Source of the DNA: CAZEQK01 sp964514395
Lineage (GTDB): Bacteria; Bacillota; Bacilli; Tepidibacillales; Tepidibacillaceae
DNA length: 47,004 nt
Direction of reading: 5' to 3'
NCBI GenBank assembly: GCA_964514395.1
Contig: CAZEQK010000024.1
Span: 1-47,004 of the forward strand
Every line of letters begins with the position of its first letter. Position 1 is the first letter of the stretch. The notes beneath the pieces were generated by a model. That model searched no databases, was not told the origin of the DNA, and was given only the letters and a program-made list of their open reading frames with translations. Shown here in pieces: positions 1-7,129 of the stretch. Position numbers and translations under genes: made by a program.

Positions 1-2
1 AC

Positions 3-410
3 GGAGTTAAAAGATACCTTAGAGAAAAGTTCGGAGATAAAGCAGATGACATTATAGAGCAAATTGAGAAGAAGTTAGGAAAAGAGGGGATGTATAAACT
101 TAGTAACTCTAATATTAAACACATTGGCAAACATATTCCTGATGAGTTTGCTAAACAAGTAAATTATTTATCTAAAGAAGCTCTAGAAAAAAAACTAGCT
201 AATAATACATTTTTTAATCCAAATTGGTCTAAAGAACAGATAATATCATCTGTTGAGCAAGGATATAATCATTTAAGGAACCAAGGATTGACAGGTTTAC
301 AATCATATGAAGTAAATGGTGAAAAAATAATGATATTTATAAAATCTGATGGTAGTTTTGACACTGCTTATGGGTTGCATAAATTATCTCCTAGCTTCTT
401 TGGGAAATAA
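3..410 (+). CDS. C-terminal part of a probable polymorphic toxin (5' end outside window)
   Basis: The reading frame is open from the left edge of the window, so this is the 3' end of a longer gene. An ATG at 90 lies inside it, has no good ribosome binding site and is probably internal. The visible 135 residues are a lysine-rich helical linker followed by a compact domain with a conserved-looking His-x3-His pair (HIGKHI), an FFNP-W segment, and a C-terminal end of strand-like pattern closing with DTAYG and FGK. This resembles the tips of contact-dependent or LXG-type toxins, many of which are RNases of the BECR fold, but I cannot name the family. The gene just behind it, 15 bp away, looks like an immunity gene. 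Toxin role is inferred from layout and motif style; catalysis is unproven. Confidence 0.6.
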   Translation, partial: GVKRYLREKFGDKADDIIEQIEKKLGKEGMYKLSNSNIKHIGKHIPDEFAKQVNYLSKEALEKKLANNTFFNPNWSKEQIISSVEQGYNHLRNQGLTGLQSYEVNGEKIMIFIKSDGSFDTAYGLHKLSPSFFGK

Positions 411-425
411 GGAAGGTGATTTATA

Positions 426-977
426 ATGTTTAAAATAAAATATAGAATAATAGCTGACGTTGAAGAAATGAAAAAATGGGATGCAAAAAGATTTGATGTA
501 GAAGGAAATTTAGAAGGTTTTTTTGAAATGGAATTCAATGATAATATTTACGGATACTATCATAATAATCCTTTACAAAAGGGGGAAGAGGGTTTTGAAC
601 TAATAATTAGATGGTTTGAATTATTATTAGAATCTTATCTACTCTTACAAAAAGGAAGTTACATTGCTATTAGTGATATTGAATCATATAAATCTTGGAT
701 CGAATTTATCAAAAAAGGTAAAAAAATAAATGTGAGTATTATAGAAAATGAAAATAAGGTTGGTTTAGATGCTATAGTTACAAAGTCTTTTAAAAAATAT
801 AGATATGCTGATTGGAGCAATGAAGAAATATCTATAGAGGAATTCAAAAATGAATTGATAAAAAAAGCAAATTCTTTGATTGATGATGTAAGGCAAATAA
901 ACCACCTTTTCATTGAAAGCAAAACTATATTAAATTTATTTAGTTTATTAAATCAAATAATTGATACAGAAGAATAA
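426..977 (+). CDS. Probable immunity protein for the upstream toxin
   Basis: This encodes 183 residues, acidic and soluble, with no signal peptide or membrane span. The ATG at 426 follows GGAAGGTGAT with good spacing, and the gene begins 15 bp after the toxin stop, so the two are almost surely co-transcribed. A central Trp/Phe-rich helical segment (IIRWFELLLESYLLL, about residues 59-73) and a Tyr-rich motif (YGYYHNNP) are its most distinctive parts. I do not recognise a named immunity family. Size, acidity and position are typical of a cytosolic inhibitor that binds the toxin's catalytic tip. The gene stops at 977, and no clear terminator follows until the hairpin near 1218. Confidence 0.5.
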   Translation: MFKIKYRIIADVEEMKKWDAKRFDVEGNLEGFFEMEFNDNIYGYYHNNPLQKGEEGFELIIRWFELLLESYLLLQKGSYIAISDIESYKSWIEFIKKGKKINVSIIENENKVGLDAIVTKSFKKYRYADWSNEEISIEEFKNELIKKANSLIDDVRQINHLFIESKTILNLFSLLNQIIDTEE

Positions 978-1217
978 TGTTGTGACAGAAACTAAAAAAT
1001 TATATTATAACTAGCTCTCAAAGAATATGTTTGATGTTTAATCAAATGTACAACGAAATTCTAAATAGTTAAAAGACAACGAAGCGAAGACTTTTAGAAA
1101 AAATAACTATCAAATATTGGATAAAATACTACAGGGTTTACTTCTTAACAGCAAGGTCATAAAATATAACTAATAAACAATACACTTGTAAACTTATTAC
1201 GCTTTAAAAAAACTTAG

Positions 1218-1262
1218 AAGGCTTATTCCAACTTGAAATATGAGGAGGAGTAAGCCTTTTTT
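1218..1262 (+). terminator. Rho-independent terminator
   Basis: The 12-nt arms 1218-1229 and 1247-1258 pair with one wobble, with a 17-nt loop, and are followed by a run of T to 1262. It reads best on the + strand and could end the toxin-immunity transcript. The 240 bp between the immunity gene and this hairpin hold no gene I can recognise. Confidence 0.6.
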
Positions 1263-1264
1263 GC

Positions 1265-1534
1265 TTGCAAAAAAACATAAGGAGGAGGGAGATGGATGGA
1301 ACAATTAAGTAAAAGCGCTGCTTGCTTTAAAATGTCATTCTCCATCTGTAACTGTTTGTTCTCCTTACGGAGTCTAATTAATTCAGCTTCATCTGGCGAT
1401 AGATTATCTTTTTCTTTAAATGAACCGCTTTTCTGACTTTGGCTCACCCACTTATCTAATGAAGATGGATTCAAATCATATTCTCGAATTATCTCTAGTC
1501 TTTGGTGGCCAGCTATTATTAAATATGCTTTTCC
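1265..1534 (-). pseudogene. IS3-family transposase OrfA remnant
   Basis: Read on the minus strand, this stretch carries the typical IS3 OrfA pattern. A helix-turn-helix end (REYDLNPSSLDKWV) is followed by a linker and a leucine-zipper segment (ELIRLRKENKQLQMENDILKQAALL). The N-terminus is missing: a stop lies just upstream, at 1535-1537. After QAALL the sequence departs from the family into an unrelated tail. There is no OrfB and no recognisable inverted-repeat end, so the element is dead. It marks this region as one that has received mobile DNA, next to the toxin cassette. Group assignment within IS3 (IS3 or IS150 type) is uncertain. Confidence 0.7.
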
Positions 1535-1870
1535 CTAATAAGTCTCATCATACATTTGAAAATTTAGTATTACTAGGTATCGTATATTTTATAGCTATTA
1601 TTGGTTTAATTACGGAGAGAATAAAAAAATAACATGATATATTTAGATGATTTGATCTTACCTTATAAATAAGAAAAAAGTGGTGTCTCTATAGCAGACA
1701 TTGGCAAATCCTGAATACTGTCAAAATCAATATATACCTTTGATACATTGTTTAAGAAAAAAGACTAATTATAAAGTTTTTTCCTCTACTTAAGTTAGAG
1801 GTTTTTTTATGTTTTGAAATAATATATAATAGAACATATGTTTGCAGATGTGTTAAGGGGGAGTTAAAAG
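1535..1870. other. Gene-poor stretch next to the IS3 remnant
   Basis: No intact gene is visible. A + strand frame from an ATG at 1525 to 1632 would give a 35-residue peptide ending in a strongly hydrophobic helix (VLLGIVYFIAIIGLI) and TERIKK. It has no ribosome binding site and may be the tail of a membrane-protein gene cut by the IS. The rest, up to the YolD-like remnant, holds only a terminator hairpin at 1783-1808. Confidence 0.3.
1783..1808 (+). terminator. Rho-independent terminator
   Basis: CCTCTA and TAGAGG form a 6-bp stem around a 7-nt loop, and seven T follow. It reads on the + strand. The gene it once served is not evident, which fits the decayed state of this region. Confidence 0.55.
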
Positions 1871-2109
1871 ATGGAGAAAACGAAGCCGATCATTGTTGAA
1901 CAGCAATTTGATAAATTTGCCTATACTATTCAAAAATCTATCATGGACAGAGTTCAAGTAAAAGTGATTATATATGATGAATATAAGGATAAAGTACTTC
2001 AAGGAATCATAACAAAATTAATACGCAATATAGAAAGATTAGGCTAGAAGCTAATGATAACATCGATTGGGTGAAATTAGATGACATAACAGATATCATT
2101 TTACTATAA
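1871..2109 (+). pseudogene. YolD-like protein, broken by a one-base frameshift
   Basis: An ATG at 1871 follows a strong AAGGGGGAG site. The first frame gives a 59-residue peptide resembling the start of YolD-like proteins and then stops at TAG. Dropping back one base in the AAAA run at 2014-2017 restores a continuous frame that ends KIRLEAND, then WVKLDDITDIILL, which is the typical YolD C-terminus. An A-run that lost one A explains both halves. The restored product would be 79 residues. YolD-like proteins are small Bacillus proteins of poorly known role, often beside a UmuC/DinB-type polymerase, which is absent here. It is either a recent pseudogene or a sequencing error in a homopolymer. 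Confidence 0.65.
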
Positions 2110-2136
2110 ACCATAATAGAACTATTCTAGACATAC

Positions 2137-2162
2137 AAAAAAGGAGAGATATTAATCTCTCC
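2137..2162 (-). terminator. Terminator of the DoxX-family gene
   Basis: GGAGAGAT and ATCTCTCC form a perfect 8-bp stem with a 4-nt loop. On the minus strand six T follow (A run at 2137-2142). It lies 16 bp beyond the stop of the minus-strand gene that ends at 2178. Confidence 0.85.
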
Positions 2163-2177
2163 TTTCAGGGTTTAGAT

Positions 2178-2714
2178 CTAAAGTAATTCTTTTCCTTTTC
2201 TTATTCTAAGGAATCCATCTAATCCAATTGCTTCAGTGTATTTTGCCCATTTCATGAATGCTAAGTTTGTCCAAATATAACCAAAGTTATTAAATGATCC
2301 ACCTGCTATGAATTGAGTGTTAAAGAACATTGCTATTAAAGCACCCCATAATACTCTAAATCCTAGAATGATTAATATACCAACAGCCATTTCCAATACA
2401 ACTACTAAGAAATCAGTTAATGCTGGCATACTCAAGAAGATGTTCTGTGCAACCCAACCAAATGCTTTGTTAATGTAAAGTGGGTCAAAGTGAGTTAATG
2501 GCTTGTCTGCAGTTCCTGTCGCAATATTAGTAACAAGACCTTTAATTTTTCCAGCTGAATTAATTTTGCCATCACTTAACCATGCTAATTTGTGCCATCC
2601 AGCTTGAAAAAAGGACCAACCGTAAATAAGTCTTATTACAGTAAAGAAAAGTACTGGAACAGCTTTTTTCCAATCCTTAAAAATGGTTGTTAAAGCTTCA
2701 AAGTATTTGTTCAT
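2178..2714 (-). CDS. DoxX-family membrane protein
   Basis: This encodes 178 residues. The start at 2714 is chosen because GGGAGGA sits just upstream and the family homology begins at MNKYFEAL; a longer frame upstream is not supported. About four membrane helices are visible: near residues 20-40 (VLFFTVIRLIYGWSFFQAGWHKL), in the middle of the protein (DFLVVVLEMAVGILIILGF), and around the conserved GALIAMFFNTQFIAGG segment. DoxX and DoxD-like proteins are quinone-linked membrane proteins. The best known reduces quinone with thiosulfate or detoxifies oxidants, but most members are uncharacterised. The gene has its own terminator. A sulfide:quinone oxidoreductase lies 42 kb away in the same window, so a sulfur link is possible but unproven. 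Confidence 0.8.
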   Translation of the reverse strand: MNKYFEALTTIFKDWKKAVPVLFFTVIRLIYGWSFFQAGWHKLAWLSDGKINSAGKIKGLVTNIATGTADKPLTHFDPLYINKAFGWVAQNIFLSMPALTDFLVVVLEMAVGILIILGFRVLWGALIAMFFNTQFIAGGSFNNFGYIWTNLAFMKWAKYTEAIGLDGFLRIRKGKELL

Positions 2715-2952
2715 AATATGAGTCCTCCCGCTAAGTTTTATTAAAATAAGGTTTTGTAAGACTGTATGTATTACCTTATCTAAGAATATTGTATAATAAA
2801 AAATGATGAAATCATGCACACTTTGTGATGGATTTGTGAACATTTTCACTATTACTTAATAAAAGAACAGTTTGTTTCTAGAAGACTAGAAATGAATAAT
2901 GATAGAATGATAATAAACGAGGCTATCTTACATTTGAAAGGAGCGACAAGTG

Positions 2953-3198
2953 ATGGGAAAAACAAAAGTAAAGATTGAATATTGTACAGTTTGAAACTAT
3001 CAACCAAAAGCCGTTAGTTTAACGGAAGAAATATTAGAGGTTTATAGAGAGGAAATTGGGGAGATAACGCTTATTCCTTCTAGTGGTGGTCGCTTTGAAG
3101 TTACGATAAATGAAGAACTTGTTTTTTCGAAAAAAGAATTAGAACGTTTCCCGGAAGAGGGGGAAATTCTATCTATTCTAAAAAAATACGTTGCGTAA
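2953..3198 (+). CDS. SelT/SelW/SelH (Rdx) family protein with in-frame UGA: probable selenoprotein
   Basis: An ATG at 2953 follows AAAGGAG with a 9-nt spacer. The frame runs 81 codons to TAA at 3196-3198 if the TGA at 2992-2994 is read as selenocysteine (U). The protein then opens KVKIEYCTVUNYQPKA and carries the family signature IPSSGGRFEV, then SKKELERFP. The UGA falls exactly on the second Cys of the family's CxxC/CxxU redox motif (residues 11-14). A hairpin of the bacterial SECIS kind follows it. Rdx proteins are small thioredoxin-like redox proteins; the family is known to contain both Cys and Sec members. No Sec-insertion genes are in this window. The alternative is a nonsense-mutated CxxC gene, but the rest of the frame is intact. 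A terminator follows. Confidence 0.75.
2992..3025 (+). promoter_or_regulatory. Candidate bacterial SECIS element
   Basis: UGA at 2992-2994 is followed by a perfect 6-bp hairpin, CCGTTA (3011-3016) and TAACGG (3020-3025), with apical loop GUU. The loop starts 22 nt after the UGA and has G as its first base. Known bacterial SECIS elements sit in the coding sequence directly downstream of UGA, with the loop roughly 16-37 nt away and a G among its first two bases. The fit is seen directly; function is inferred. Confidence 0.65.
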
Positions 3199-3211
3199 AG
3201 AAGTATGATAT

Positions 3212-3246
3212 AAAAAAGAGATATTTTCAGTTAAGAATATCTCTTT
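3212..3246 (+). terminator. Terminator behind the SelW-like gene, probably bidirectional
   Basis: AAAAGAGATATT and its complement AATATCTCTTTT form a 12-bp stem around a 10-nt loop. It begins 14 bp after the SelW-like stop. A-rich on the left and T-rich on the right, it can act in both directions and would also have ended the minus-strand cyclase gene. Confidence 0.75.
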
Positions 3247-3279
3247 TACTATAATCGTTAAGTCCTTCATCTTCTCTGG

Positions 3280-4578
3280 TTATAGCTGTACTTGGTTTCT
3301 ACCATTTTCCTTTGCTCTATATAAGGCTTTGTCAGTAGCCTCTATGATATCCTCAAAGCTTTCATTATGGTCAGTTTTTTCAAGTGATGAATAATTTTTC
3401 GTTTTCAACTTCCTTTCTGAGCTGTTCTGCTAAATGATAGGCTTTATTGCCATCAGTTTGCGGTAGAATGACACCAAACTCTTCTCCTCCATAACGGCAA
3501 ATTATATCTTTTCCCTTGAAAAATGCTCAGAATTTTTTAGCATGAAATTGTAGAATTTCATCTCCCGCATGCCCATAGATATCATTAATCTTTTTAAAAT
3601 GATCGACATCTATCATTAAAACAGATAAAGCAACAGTACTCTATTATGCTACCATCCATGCCTTCTTCGCATTTTCAAAAAAATTTTTACGATTATATAA
3701 TCCAGTTAAGCTATCAATAGTAGCCAATCGATTGGCTTCGCTAAACAATCTAGCATTTTCAATCGCTATTCCAGCCTGGCTAGCAAAATCTGAAATGATT
3801 TCTATTATATCCTCTTCAATTGAATGCTTCTTATTCATTGAATATAAAAGTAACATTGCAAATATGTTGTTCTGATAAACAACAGGGACGATGATATCAG
3901 AGGTAGGGTTATTTTTAATAGAAAATATTTTTAAATTTAGGTTGGAAATGAGTAGTGGATCCAAAAACAGAGGAGTGTGTATTCCATGCAGGCGAATTTG
4001 GCCATAAATATTGATATGCTAAGCTGCTATCTGTAAATTGAAAAATCATGATTAAAAAAATAGTTAGTACATAGTATATATAATTTTTATTTCTTGTCGT
4101 AAAAAATAAAAATAGATTATATAAGATCATCGCTACCATACTTCCATAATATAGCCCCCACATGAATAGGGTAAAATAGTTGTTTTCTACGAATCCAGTA
4201 GAAGTCCATAGTGACATAGGAAAATGCATGACTCCTCCTGCTTCAATCCGAACATATATGGCTCGTACTTTACTATTATTTAGTGATATTTGAAATACAA
4301 AGTTTTTATGATTGATCTCCCGATAATAGAAAGGGTAGATATTCCCTGCCTGTTTATGAATAAATGAACCATTCATATCTTCAATATAAAGATCGATTCT
4401 AAACGTACCCAATAGGCTACATTCGTGTAGCCATAAGATTTATCTGTATAATGAAATGGAGTGGTAAGTGTTCCGCTTTTTACATCATCAAGGCTCCATT
4501 GTTTATCCTTATCTACTAAAATCTCAAAATAAGGATCTAAACGATAATGGTCTTGATGATTTTAAATTTTTTTTTCAT
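3280..4578 (-). pseudogene. Decayed 7TM-GAF-GGDEF diguanylate cyclase gene
   Basis: Read on the minus strand from ATG at 4578 (GGAGGT upstream), pieces of one protein appear in order. They are a signal-like start MKKKFKIIKTI, an extracellular 7TMR-DISM domain (DPYFEILVDKDKQWSLDD, GYTNVAYW), membrane helices (FTLFMWGLYYGSMVAMILYN), a GAF-like domain (DFASQAGIAIENARLFSEAN), and a GGDEF domain (TIDSLTGLYNRKNFF, DVDHFKKINDIYGH, RYGGEEFGVILPQ) ending ALYRAKENGRNQVQL. Several frameshifts, stops and a large internal loss separate them (much of the 7TM part is gone). The GGEEF active-site motif itself is still present. It once made the second messenger c-di-GMP and cannot now give a working protein. 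Confidence 0.85.
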
Positions 4579-4643
4579 CTGCCTTACATTACCTCCGTTA
4601 CTGGTATAAGTAATCTGCTATTAAATCTCTCTAAATCATATTC

Positions 4644-4662
4644 AAGAATGATAATCATTCCC
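4644..4662. promoter_or_regulatory. Fur-box-like site upstream of the decayed cyclase
   Basis: The 19 bp match the Fur consensus GATAATGATAATCATTATC at 15 positions, with 13 in a row (AATGATAATCATT). It lies about 65 bp upstream of the pseudogene start, where a promoter operator would be. PerR and Zur boxes are similar, so the regulator is not certain. Confidence 0.4.
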
Positions 4663-4689
4663 CTACATGATATACTAATATTTTTTAAG

Positions 4690-4713
4690 TGGCTAGGAAT
4701 GCTATCCTAGCCA
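4690..4713. repeat. Perfect 9-bp inverted repeat
   Basis: TGGCTAGGA and TCCTAGCCA flank a 6-nt loop, 21 bp beyond the end of the minus-strand gene at 4735. The 3' side on the minus strand is A-rich rather than T-rich, so it is not a standard terminator. It may be a weak terminator or an mRNA-end stabilising hairpin. Confidence 0.45.
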
Positions 4714-4734
4714 TTTAAGATGAATGAAGGATTG

Positions 4735-5142
4735 TTATCTTAGATTGTTTACACATAATAAAATTCTGCCTGATATAGTAGCTGCAATAATATTCTCCGC
4801 ATCCTCAAGTCTATTTTGAATGATTAGAGTTTTTGCTTGTATAAAATTATTTGTAGCAGTACTTAATAATCGAAGACACAGTTTTTTTTGTGAGCTTGAG
4901 ATGCTTTGGTACGTTGTTTTAGGGCTTTTAATATGGGGTGGTCGGTATGTTTTTGATTTAAGAATCCTCTGCTTGAACTCGACACGATTAATACACAAAA
5001 GCGTTTGGCCTAGTACATAGAGGATATCAGCTATTACGTTAATTGCTTGTTTAGAATTATTTTGAATGATTAACTTCTTTAGTTGTTGGTTGAGCTGAAT
5101 GGCGACATCTAAATTTTGAAGACAAAGTTTTTTTAGCACCAT
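4735..5142 (-). CDS. Unknown small protein with internal duplication
   Basis: This encodes 135 residues from ATG at 5142, chosen because AAAGGAGA lies just upstream; a second ATG at 5160 precedes that site. I do not recognise the family. The protein is helical, basic and Cys-containing and is built of two related halves. Each starts KKLCL, has LIIQN in the middle and ends LLC(I/V)N, roughly residues 3-52 and 86-134. A basic, proline-bearing linker (YRPPHIKSPKTTY) lies between. There is no signal peptide or membrane helix. Duplicated four-helix units of this size can be coiled dimer-like scaffolds; any function would be a guess. It is a single gene with no close partner. Confidence 0.6.
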   Translation of the reverse strand: MVLKKLCLQNLDVAIQLNQQLKKLIIQNNSKQAINVIADILYVLGQTLLCINRVEFKQRILKSKTYRPPHIKSPKTTYQSISSSQKKLCLRLLSTATNNFIQAKTLIIQNRLEDAENIIAATISGRILLCVNNLR

Positions 5143-5264
5143 AGGAACTCTCCTTTTCATAGATTAAAATATAATATTCTCTTTTTTTTATTCTTGATTG
5201 TATGGATAACTAGTGTCAGATTAATTTGTGTGAGTTATATTCTAACGAATAAAAAAGGAAGGAA

Positions 5265-5302
5265 ATAAATAAAGCCTTCGGCTAAATGAATAGGCGAAGG
5301 CT
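5265..5302 (-). terminator. Terminator of the ABC-F gene
   Basis: AGCCTTCG (5273-5280) and CGAAGGCT (5295-5302) form an 8-bp stem. The minus-strand side runs into a T-rich tail. It lies 15 bp past the stop of the gene ending at 5317. Confidence 0.7.
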
Positions 5303-5316
5303 ATTATTATACTTAT

Positions 5317-6906
5317 TTAAGAATGGATGCTTTCTAAATAATCATCATAGCTCATTTTTTTATCAATAATTCCAGTAGGGGTAATCTCTATTATTCTATT
5401 AGCTATGGTTTGGACAAACTGGTGGTCATGGGAGGTGAACAGGATATTACTCTTATAATCCCTTAGGCCATTATTTAATGCAGTAATTGATTCAAGATCG
5501 AGGTGATTCGTTGGTTGATCTAGGATTAACACATTTGCGTGAATCAGCATCATTTTGGAAAGCATACACCTTACTCTTTCTCCTCCAGATAGCACCTTAA
5601 TCTGTTTCAATGCTTCTTCACCAGAAAAGAGCATCCTACCAAGAAATCCACGGATATAGCTTTCTGCTTTATCATCAGAATACTGGCGTAGCCACTCTAC
5701 TAAATTTAGATCCTGATTATTAAAATATTCAGTGTTATCCTTTGGAAAATAAGCATTTGTTATGGTTATCCCCCATTTAAATTGACCACTATCTGGCTCC
5801 ATTTCTCCTGCTAATATCTTAAATAATGTAGTTTGGGCAATCTCATTATTTCCAAAGAAGGCAATCTTATCTCCTTTGGAAACGGTAAAACTGACATTAT
5901 CCAATATTTTCTCTCCATCAATGCTTTTTGAGATATTGTCTATCATTAAAATGTCATTCCCTACTTCACGTTCTGGCTGAAAGCCAACAAAAGGATATCT
6001 TCTATTGGATGGTTGAATATCGTCAATGGTAATTTTTTCTAATATTTTTTTGCGGGAAGTGGCTTGCTTTGATTTAGAAGCATTAGCACTAAAACGAGCT
6101 ATAAATTCTTGGAGCTGTTTTACTTGATCTTCTTTTTTCTTGTTTTGCTCCTTCATCATTTGCAAAGCTAATTGACTAGATTCATACCAAAAATCATAGT
6201 TCCCAACAAATAATTTAATCTTCCCAAAATCAACATCAGCCATGTGGGTGCATACCTTATTCAGGAAATGCCTATCATGGGATACGACAATAACGGTTCC
6301 TTCAAAATTTATTAAAAACTCCTCTAACCAATTGATAGATTTAATATCAAGATGGTTTGTAGGCTCATCAAGAATAAGAATTTCTGGCTTACCAAAGAGA
6401 GCTTGGGCAAGGAGTACTTTCACTTTTTCTGCACCTTGAAGCTCTGCCATTTTTTTATCATGTAATTCTGTTTCAATACCAAGACCTTGTAATAGGGAAG
6501 AGGAATTTGCTTCGGCTTCCCAACCATCTAATTCGCCAAATTCATATTCTAATTCTGAAGCTTTAATGCCATCTTCATCGCTGAATTCTTCTTTTGAGTA
6601 GATTGCCTCTTTTTCGGCAATGATTTGAGAAAGCCTTGGGTTTCCCATGATGACTGTATCTAGCACATTCGCTTCATCATATTGATAATGATCCTGTTTT
6701 AGTACTGAAACTCTTAGACCTGGTGCTATTTGTACATCACCACTGTTTGGTTCGATTTCTCCTGATAAAATTTTCAGAAAAGTACTTTTTCCTGCGCCAT
6801 TTGCACCAATAACACCATAGCAATTACCTGGTGTGAATTTTAAATTTACCTCGTCAAAAAGTTTTTGTTCTCCATATCTTAAGCTTACATTTGTTACATT
6901 TATCAC
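5317..6906 (-). CDS. ABC-F family ATP-binding protein (YbiT/YkpA type)
   Basis: This encodes 529 residues, the usual size of the YbiT/YkpA subgroup. It uses GTG at 6906 with AGGAAGG upstream. There are two ABC domains in one chain and no membrane part. The first has Walker A GANGAGKST (about residue 34) and Walker B LILDEPTNHLD. The second has a degenerate Walker A (GNNEIAQTTLF), signature LSGGERVR and Walker B LILDQPTNHLD. A charged linker between them (QNKKKEDQVKQLQEF) is the P-site tRNA interaction motif of ABC-F proteins. Such proteins bind the ribosome and relieve stalled or drug-blocked translation, rather than exporting substrates. The changed second Walker A is common in this subgroup. 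The gene is monocistronic with its own terminator. Confidence 0.9.
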   Translation of the reverse strand: MINVTNVSLRYGEQKLFDEVNLKFTPGNCYGVIGANGAGKSTFLKILSGEIEPNSGDVQIAPGLRVSVLKQDHYQYDEANVLDTVIMGNPRLSQIIAEKEAIYSKEEFSDEDGIKASELEYEFGELDGWEAEANSSSLLQGLGIETELHDKKMAELQGAEKVKVLLAQALFGKPEILILDEPTNHLDIKSINWLEEFLINFEGTVIVVSHDRHFLNKVCTHMADVDFGKIKLFVGNYDFWYESSQLALQMMKEQNKKKEDQVKQLQEFIARFSANASKSKQATSRKKILEKITIDDIQPSNRRYPFVGFQPEREVGNDILMIDNISKSIDGEKILDNVSFTVSKGDKIAFFGNNEIAQTTLFKILAGEMEPDSGQFKWGITITNAYFPKDNTEYFNNQDLNLVEWLRQYSDDKAESYIRGFLGRMLFSGEEALKQIKVLSGGERVRCMLSKMMLIHANVLILDQPTNHLDLESITALNNGLRDYKSNILFTSHDHQFVQTIANRIIEITPTGIIDKKMSYDDYLESIHS

Positions 6907-7129
6907 ACGATTACCTTCCTCTACTATTGGGTTAAACTCGGGCTATTATAGCATAAATTAAGTTTATTTTCATTAATGAAAATATTTTTATACTCATTTT
7001 GTTCATAATAATAATGAACTGCCCTTCGTAAGATAGAATTTAATGATACTGACATGTTAAAATATTATCATACATGGTATGATATAGAATTAGATGATTC
7101 GATCGTTAAAAAAGAAAGGATATACACTT

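Noticed and set aside
1420..1632. 70-codon + strand frame across the IS3 remnant
   Set aside because: Its first half is antisense to the OrfA remnant. Only the hydrophobic end from 1525 could be a relic.
2953..2994. Reading 2953-2994 as a 13-residue peptide ending at UGA
   Set aside because: The downstream frame carries the full SelW signature in register, so the UGA is better read as selenocysteine or as a nonsense mutation.
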